A stretch of 64,000 nt of DNA, taken from positions 18,905,501-18,969,500 of the forward strand of contig CM055110.1 of the NCBI GenBank assembly GCA_029204225.1, written 5' to 3'. The stretch's first letter is position 1, and each line of letters opens with the position of its first letter. A program made the position numbers and the translations under genes. The DNA comes from Diphasiastrum complanatum. Lineage: Eukaryota > Streptophyta > Lycopodiopsida > Lycopodiales > Lycopodiaceae. The notes beneath the pieces were generated by a model. That model had not been told where the DNA came from. It made no database searches and worked only from the letters and a program-made list of their open reading frames with translations. Shown piece after piece: positions 58,214 to 64,000 of the stretch.

Positions 58214-58557
58214 TTGGGACAGCAAGACAACATTGAAGTGGTTCATAATGGTATGATCTTACTTGATATAGGTGTTGCTAAAGGTAACAACATCACTTTA
58301 CCAATGCCCTACAAATCTTACCCATCCGTGCAAGCCATTGTTGATAGTGGGTCTGGTGTGAATATTATCGCCCTATCCTTAGCAAAGGCATGGGGAATAT
58401 CCACATTGGAAAATCCTAAGTACAAGTTATGTATGGCTGACCAATGAATGACGACACCTTCCGGTCACATAAGCAATTTGCCGATCAAAATTGTCGGTTG
58501 AATTTTTATGATAGAGTGTGTAGTACTAGATTTTCCTAATGAATTGCACACCTGGGG
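58214..58557 (+). pseudogene. GyA' aspartic protease
   Basis: The frame from 58214 contains AIVDSGSGVNIIALSLAKAW, the retroviral-type protease core with DSG, followed by LCMADQ and, after a stop at 58445, SGHISNLPIKIVG. It corresponds to VIDGGSGINLI in GyA-2. It would cleave the polyprotein. A few residues later pol jumps to integrase. Confidence 0.75.
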
Positions 58558-58912
58558 ATGCCCGACTGCTCGGGTTGTCACTTATGGGCAAATGATATCA
58601 CTAGATATCTAGCCACTGGAAAAATAGATCCTCACTTGATGAAACTGCAAAAAATAAAACTTATTATGAAATCCTTGCCATATCATCTTATTGCGGGACA
58701 ATCATATAAGTTAGGTGTTGATGGTATTACACGATGTTGTGCCCACAAATTTGAAGTCTGACAGATTATTGCCTTGACACACGAAGGTATTGGAGGTGGA
58801 CATTTCTAAGGCCCTTATGTTGTCAAGAAAATTTTCACCAATGGTGCAACCCAATTAGAAACCCTAGAAAGCATAAACACATTAATCAATGGTAGCCAAC
58901 TTTTTTCCATTT
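58558..58912 (+). pseudogene. GyA' integrase, ends only
   Basis: The zinc-region text KIDPHLMKLQKIKLIMKSLP, YHLIAGQSY and THEGIGGGHF matches GyA-1 (VQPYQLIARQLYCRG, SHDGMGGGHF). Immediately after GGGHF and one stop codon (58807-58809) it reads GPYVVKKIFTNGA and INGSQL, the C-terminal GPY module. The catalytic core is therefore cleanly deleted. No insertion activity is possible. Confidence 0.78.
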
Positions 58913-59820
58913 GATAAGGTTGCATCCGCCAAGATGCATCCAACAAGATTGCATCTACCAAGATGCATCCGACAAATTGCATCTGATGACTCATTTTCAT
59001 CCTACGAGTCCATTGCATCCAATGAAATTTGCATCTGACGCTCGACCTAAAATTTTTGGTATAAATACATCGGCCGCCCAGTTCATTCTTACTTCACACA
59101 ATTTTTGAACTAGTTCATGACTGATTGGCAGAGTTCTGGTGGTCTTCATGTGTTCTGATTCGATTCAGCCACTGTTTGTTGCAATCTGACTATGCTCAAT
59201 CCCTTTTTCGTTTGATCCATTCTCCATCGCTTCTACACATGCCTTCCTCTCCCTACTCGCACACCCTTTCATCTTTTCAACCTTATAACGTGTTTTACTT
59301 TTTTCAAAACCTCAATCTTTCTGTTATTCCGTTTTCATACTTTTTAGTTTCCTCGAGATTCACATTTCTCATCCCAACTCTAGCATCAGTATGTTTCCAT
59401 TTGCCATCTGCATCCCATTTGATTTTTTTGCTTTTTGCCTCCCACTTTACGTTTTTGTTTTTGCATTTGTCGACTTACCTTTTCTTTTCCATCCGCCAGT
59501 GATTTAGTTACTTTTTTGCGCTTGCATCCGCCAGTTGTTTCATTTCACTTTTGTGTTTCCATCCACCAGTGTATTCCCAAATTCCATTTTTGCATCCACC
59601 ATCAACATTCCATTTTGCATCTCACAACATTTCCAACCGTTGAGTTTTCATCCACCACTGCATCCGACGAGTTTGCATTCACCATTTTGCATCTGCCAGT
59701 TTCCGACCGCCATTGCATCCCACCACTATTCCCGATGATTTGCATCTGCCATTGTAGCCGCCAGATCCCATCCGACGCCACTCCAGAGAACTTCCAGGAA
59801 CATTAAAAACTTTTCAAAAA
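58913..59820 (+). other. GyA' integrase-ORF3 spacer with GCATCCGCCA-type repeats
   Basis: Between 58919 and 59035 and again from 59405 to 59775 the words GCATCC, GCATCT and CATCCGCCAG or CATCCACCA recur about twenty times at irregular spacing. The place corresponds to the TTCGCC-rich spacer of GyA. Open frames here (59125-59502, 59435-59806) are products of the repeat composition. Confidence 0.65.
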
Positions 59821-61857
59821 ATGGCTGCATCGGATTTCGATCATAGTGACGAGATTCCATATATGCCTCAATCACACGCAAGCTCATTCTGTGTGAAGAT
59901 GACACAATGAATTAGTGGTATACACAAGCTGAACCAGTGTTTAAGTTGCTTGAATTTCAAATTCCTCCTTGGAAGGGCCACCAAAGCCTCTATTTTATGT
60001 ACCAGACATACAAAAATTTTGATCAGAAATAGCTCACATTTCAAATTGATCTCCAAAATTTTCAGTCATTTATCTACTTGGCTAGCAGCTAGCTCACCAC
60101 CGTTGGCTTCCCTAGTGGCCAGAAGGAAAAGCCAATCAAGTTGACAAATATGTTGCCGCTACCATATACCAGATTCCTTGACACATCTATCGACAAATGG
60201 AAGAACAAAGATGGCATTCTCCTCGAGTCCATCAAGTGCAAAGAACTGGGAGTTGCATGTGCTTATCTTACAAAGTACACTTATATGCCAAAGGCACATC
60301 TGCAAAGGATCTCCCTCCAGATTTTTGCCATATTGGGAGAATCCTACGAAGGATGCCAAAATATGTACAAGTATGTCTCATTGATCCAAAAACACGAAGC
60401 CTTGAAGAGGAACCAACAGATTTTGGAAGAATAAAATAATAAAAAGATGTTAGCACTCCAAGAAAGCGTCAACAAAATCCAAAAGGAACTTCTTCTATCA
60501 AAGCAACAAATGGACCTCATTTGAAATACGTCCTATAAACTCGACGCAGGCGTATCAATGCAGAAGAAAGATGCCGATAACGATGATATCGGAGCACCTG
60601 AACAAAGTTGATCCATCAACCAACGAGGTGCTGGTCTTGACATGCGATATCAAGAATCCATTGTTGGCTCTCTCTACAAACCTGTCGTGGACTCCTCCAC
60701 CTACACTTAGTTGCCTCACTCATCTTCTTATTTTTTCGATCCATTTTCATCTTACCAACTATCATTTTTTCCATTTACTCATTCGACCACCTCCGCATTC
60801 ACTTCTAATACCATACCCACCACATCTTCTCTAAAATATGATGACCATTTTTTAAAACGATTCATTTTGCCAACAGCTCAATCAATATAACCTCATAACT
60901 AACCCACCACCCTCTTCTCATAAATCATTCTCACCTCCTTCACCACCTGACTTCAATTCTTTCGATCAAGATCCACTTGATGAGACGGTGCAGCCTTTTG
61001 TGGGACTTTCTCCATCTCCTCTGAAGAGTAAGAGTGATGCCTTCGTTGGATCAAAGCCCAAGGGTTCTACTTCAAAGGTTCATGATACCAAAAGTGCCAC
61101 CGCATTGGATGACTACTTGACAAGGCCCTCAAGGAAGCTGCCAAAGAAATCCATAGAGAAGATCAAAAGACAATTTGATGATCGCAAAGAGTCCGATGAA
61201 TTTCAGAAGACCTACAAGAAGGGAGAGTGAGGGGTGGCAAAGAAATTAACGACTAAAGAGTATCCAAAACTCAGCAGTCCCTCCTGGAGGATTGTGATGT
61301 TGATGAATAATGATGAGCAGCTATAAGAATATCTGAAAGCATCAAGTTGGAAAAGGATCGATCCCTATTATGTGCCAATCAAGAGGAGAGATCCTTGGGA
61401 GAAAATGAAGCCAGCCAAGCCTATTATTCCAGGGATTTGACTCAAGCTCAACGTTTGACAAGTATCAAAACACGCTATTAAAGTTTGGATATGCTTATAG
61501 GAGAAGCGCAGATACTATGGTCCAAGAAAGTGCCAACTATTGCTTATCCATAGCCTTTCTCGTGCCAATGGAGTGTTATTGGGATAAAGGGCTACCACCC
61601 ATTAGGTTGGACATTAATCAACCTTTGCAAATAGAAGACATGCATCTAATGATGGCAAGGCTTTATTTCCAAGCCGCATTTGCTTCTAGTGAGTACATGC
61701 AGATGATTGAGAAGTGGTATGGAAATAATTTCATACCCGAAATGAAGCCGTACCTGGGTCCTATCCCGTTGGGCGCGAAGATGAGGTTCATCACATTTGA
61801 AGCCATCGAAAGGAAGGTCGGCTACAAAAAGTCTCTTGATAGAAGAATCACATCTAC
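59821..61857 (+). pseudogene. GyA' ORF3, divergent homologue of GyA ORF3
   Basis: A likely start is at 59821 (MAASDFDHSDEIPY). Matching blocks to GyA in order: PWKGHQSLYFMYQTYKN (GyA TWKEEKSKFYITFQG), RFLDTSIDKWKNKDGILLES (GyA DLHWTNDGYLLE), then coil text (LQESVNKIQKELLLSKQQMD), and RIDPYYVPIKRRDPWEKM (GyA VDPYYVPIPRRNKWKDL). Finally come YWDKGLPPIRLDINQPL and MMARLYFQAAF (GyA WDDCLPPLAFDPNKSM, LIACLYFCAVM). Stops and frameshifts are present, and the end is truncated near 61857. Retention of both globular parts and the coil in a distant lineage argues that the protein is a genuine element function. Confidence 0.75.
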
Positions 61858-62400
61858 CAGGAGGTGGAGCTTGAGGATTTTGGATTTTGCAGTTCTTTTG
61901 GTGTAGCTCTTTGCTTCTTCTTCCAGGTGTTGGAATTCAATTTCAAGTAGGTGGATTCTCAGATCATAATTGTGGATTTGCTCCATGAATTTTGATGGAA
62001 ATCATAGGTTTTTTGATGATTTTTGGACTAATTTTGTGGAAGATCTCAAAATTCTCAGCCAAGAATTGGTATGAACATTTTTAGAGATGTATTGAAGTTG
62101 TCCCCAAGCTGTCATGAAGTTTGGTAGGGATTAGACACCATTAGGGGGCTCAAAACACTCAAAAATAGTGTATTTTGATTACTTCTGTTTCTTCTCCCCC
62201 GAAAAAGGTTCAAGCTGAAAGCCCAAATTCAGAACAGACAAAGCTCTCACTTGATTCAACAGTACTTCCATATGTTGATCATGTGAAGTGTTCATGTTGT
62301 TTATCTCATTAAGCGCTTGGCTTAATGACTAGAAAATCTGCAGATAGGTAGGCATTGGCACCTGACCATCGAGAGCTACATTTGCATTATCGTCTGCCAT
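61858..62400 (-). pseudogene. Copia E-type gag start, broken
   Basis: The minus-strand ATG at 62398-62400 opens MADDNANVALDGQVPMPTYL, then after a stop SLSQALNEINNMNTSHDQHM and MEVLLNQVRALSVL, ending in LEEEAKSYTKRTAKSKILKL near 61870. It follows a copia-type leader, so it is taken as the gag N-terminus. No domain signature is seen to prove it. Confidence 0.45.
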
Positions 62401-63414
62401 ATTGATTTCCTGAGATGCAAAATTTTAAATTAGTCAAGATCCAATCATCAACTAATAAGTGAAACGTTCAAAACCTTCATAATTGGCTGATATTATTCAA
62501 CAAGGTCTTTCACTCATTTGTGCAAACTTTTGCAAAATCAATATCAGATCAAATTAAACAACAACTTTTTTTTATGACCAAACACTAAATTTTACAAAAA
62601 ACTGGGATTTTCGAAATCCGTTCAAAATGGACCAATTGTGAAAATTGATTAAAAAGATCGATTTTGCAAAAACACAGGCACTGTCTCAACTCGAAATCAT
62701 TTCGAAAGATCCTGCATGGAACTAACTTGACATGCACAGTCTTTTTTCAAAAAATGAAAATTTTTCGTAAATGGCCTATTTGCTAGGAAATCTGCTTTTT
62801 GATCTAGAATTGCCAAAAATAGTTAAGAATTCTACCGATCAAAATCATTGGTTACGCATGCAACATGCATTTAAGCATGCATACAGGTCTATCCATACAT
62901 TTTCATCATCAGGAAAGCACTACACTGATTTACAAACATGCATGCATCAGAACAATTCCAAAAGTTTGCAAATTTTAGCTCAAAAATTGCCAAACTTCAG
63001 ACAACCATAACTTTCTCTACAGGACACGTGGGTCTACAAGGCACTTGCCACATCACCCTGCACCCCTGTCTTCACACGTGCGAGCAATAAATGCATAAAA
63101 ACCAAGTTAGGAGGGCACACTTTTGGAGAGAGGAATCATCAAAAATCACATCTCAGCCCAATAAGCCTTGGATCAGAGGTTACAACCACTCTACTACTAC
63201 TCATTAGAGAGGCATAGAAGCTTCTAACAGGCTCAACAAGCAATCATAAGCTCAGATCATGCAAAAAATGCATTTTGGCCTCCTTTAACAAGCAAAACTT
63301 CAATACGTTGGTGTCTAATGCACATCTATCCAAAGTGGATGCATGATGGCCCAAAACAGAGGTAATCCAACATATCTTTAAGCTTGTAACAAGAACCAAC
63401 AAGTTCAAACCCCC
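62401..63414 (-). other. Copia E-type leader, second copy
   Basis: It matches the leader at 22787-23345 in reverse (GAAGTTTGGCAATTTTTG, GTGTGCCCTCCTA, GCATGCATG phrases). It contains oligo-T/A tracts, and GyA pol sequence abuts at about 63415 before any LTR or primer site. Confidence 0.6.
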
Positions 63415-64000
63415 AATTGAGATAAGGTTGTGCCTTAAGAATCAATTGTCTCTTTTGTACTTTTGTCAAAGAATCATTAGGTTTGCCTAGCATCATTATT
63501 CAACAATATTCGCTGCCCACTCAGGTATTGCTTCAACATAAAACAATGCAGTATCTAGTAATCATTCACTTCAGTATTAACTGGTGCTGATTCAATCCTT
63601 GAGACATGGTTGGCCAGATAATATTGCTTAACCTTTCGAACCACAACGGGAAAATCAAATTCGGTCAATAAAAGTAGCCATCTTATGATACGTCCCGTGT
63701 TACATGTCTTGTTCACCAAATAAAGTAACGACTGATGATCAGTATAAAATGCAAAATGCATTGCCAACAGACAATGTTGAAACTTCTTAATAGAAAATAT
63801 CATGGCCAACGCTTCATGTTCGGTTGTCGAATAATTCTTCTCAAGATCTGTAAGTTGTCTGCTTGCAAACCTAATAGGATAATCCTTCTTGTATTCACCT
63901 GGTTGCGTCAAAACTGATCCAATGGCATATTTTGATGCATCAGTATGAACATGAAACTCAATGACCCATAAACACGTAGACTCCTCAAATTGTTCTTGGC
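63415..64000 (-). pseudogene. GyA-5 pol fragment (RNase H region), runs off the window
   Basis: Minus-strand frame 63911-63555: TQPGEYKKDYPIRFASRQLT, TTEHEALAMIFSIKKFQHCL, YTDHQSLLYLVNKTC and LANHVSRIESAPV. It is near-identical in type to GyA-1 4760-5080. At about 63960 it skips roughly 130 bases found in GyA-2 and goes to RT-end text. Left of 63555 it continues into the start of the integrase region (LIHKAQP-like text near 63430). The usual LADHVSRI is LANHVSRI. Confidence 0.85.

Larger units (their letters stand above)
57060..61857 (+). mobile_element. GyA', divergent and internally deleted relative of GyA
   Basis: Order: knuckle-type gag remnant (57700-57840), protease (58214-58444), integrase zinc region (58590-58808), integrase C-terminus (58811-58912), motif-rich spacer (58913-59820), ORF3 (59821-61857). 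RT, RNase H and the integrase core are gone. Every piece is recognisably homologous to GyA but strongly diverged. Neither LTR nor primer site was found. It is cut on the right by a copia gag fragment at about 61858. Confidence 0.8.

Noticed and set aside
59125-59806. Phe/Ser/His-rich proteins in overlapping frames
   Set aside because: The frames are open because of the pyrimidine-rich GCATCC repeat spacer and lack any motif.

Overview
The window is nuclear DNA of a land plant, AT-rich and made almost entirely of nested, decayed LTR retrotransposons. The evidence is tRNA-Asp and tRNA-iMet type primer sites, Ty3/gypsy and Ty1/copia pol genes, LINE remnants and one spliced gene of plastid-trigger-factor type. 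The species cannot be told. The density of old, broken elements suggests a large, repeat-bloated genome such as a gymnosperm or fern, but that is only an inference.

Layout. 1-9917: gypsy element GyA-1 (+), with partial 5' LTR, gag, pol, an extra ORF3 and a 3' LTR. 9918-10097: LINE RT scrap. 10098 to about 12960: copia A (-), gag/protease end with primer site and LTR. 12962-14998: gypsy GyB-1 (+) with its RT core deleted. 15515-17255: the only cellular gene recognised, a small trigger-factor-like chaperone gene whose four visible exons include a 14-nt microexon. 18709-19152: LINE 3' end. 19571-20290: copia integrase scrap (-). 21421-23345: copia LTR, primer site and leader (+). 23346-25265: GyB-2 (+). 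25478-25800: copia scrap (-). 26060-30690: GyA-3 (-), 3' LTR plus ORF3, with a solo LTR inside its LTR. 30691-33999: mostly unassigned, with a gypsy integrase tail.

34000 to about 50046 is a three-level nest. An old copia (+) is split in its RT gene at 36445/49404 by an inverted non-autonomous copia (element C, target duplication GTTTT). One LTR of C is in turn split by a complete 10.0-kb GyA-2 (-, 38972-48999, target duplication CATAT). About 50270-55117: copia D (-) with both LTRs. 55118-57060: unassigned. 57060-61857: a divergent GyA relative (GyA', +) whose pol has been reduced by deletion. 61858-63414: copia gag and leader (-). 63415-64000: GyA pol fragment (-), running off the window.

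The most unusual content is the GyA family. It carries a long third ORF of about 860-960 codons between integrase and the 3' LTR, found in three GyA copies and again, strongly diverged, in GyA'. The protein has an N-terminal globular part, a coiled coil and a C-terminal globular part with the motif DPYYVPIxRR; I recognise no known family. The family also has a Gag with up to four zinc knuckles, and two noncoding intervals (5' leader and integrase-ORF3 spacer) studded with the short motif CCTTCGCC and its reverse complement. GyA' has a different repeated word (GCATCCGCCA-like) in the same spacer. All TE genes here carry stops, frameshifts or deletions; no intact autonomous element is present.
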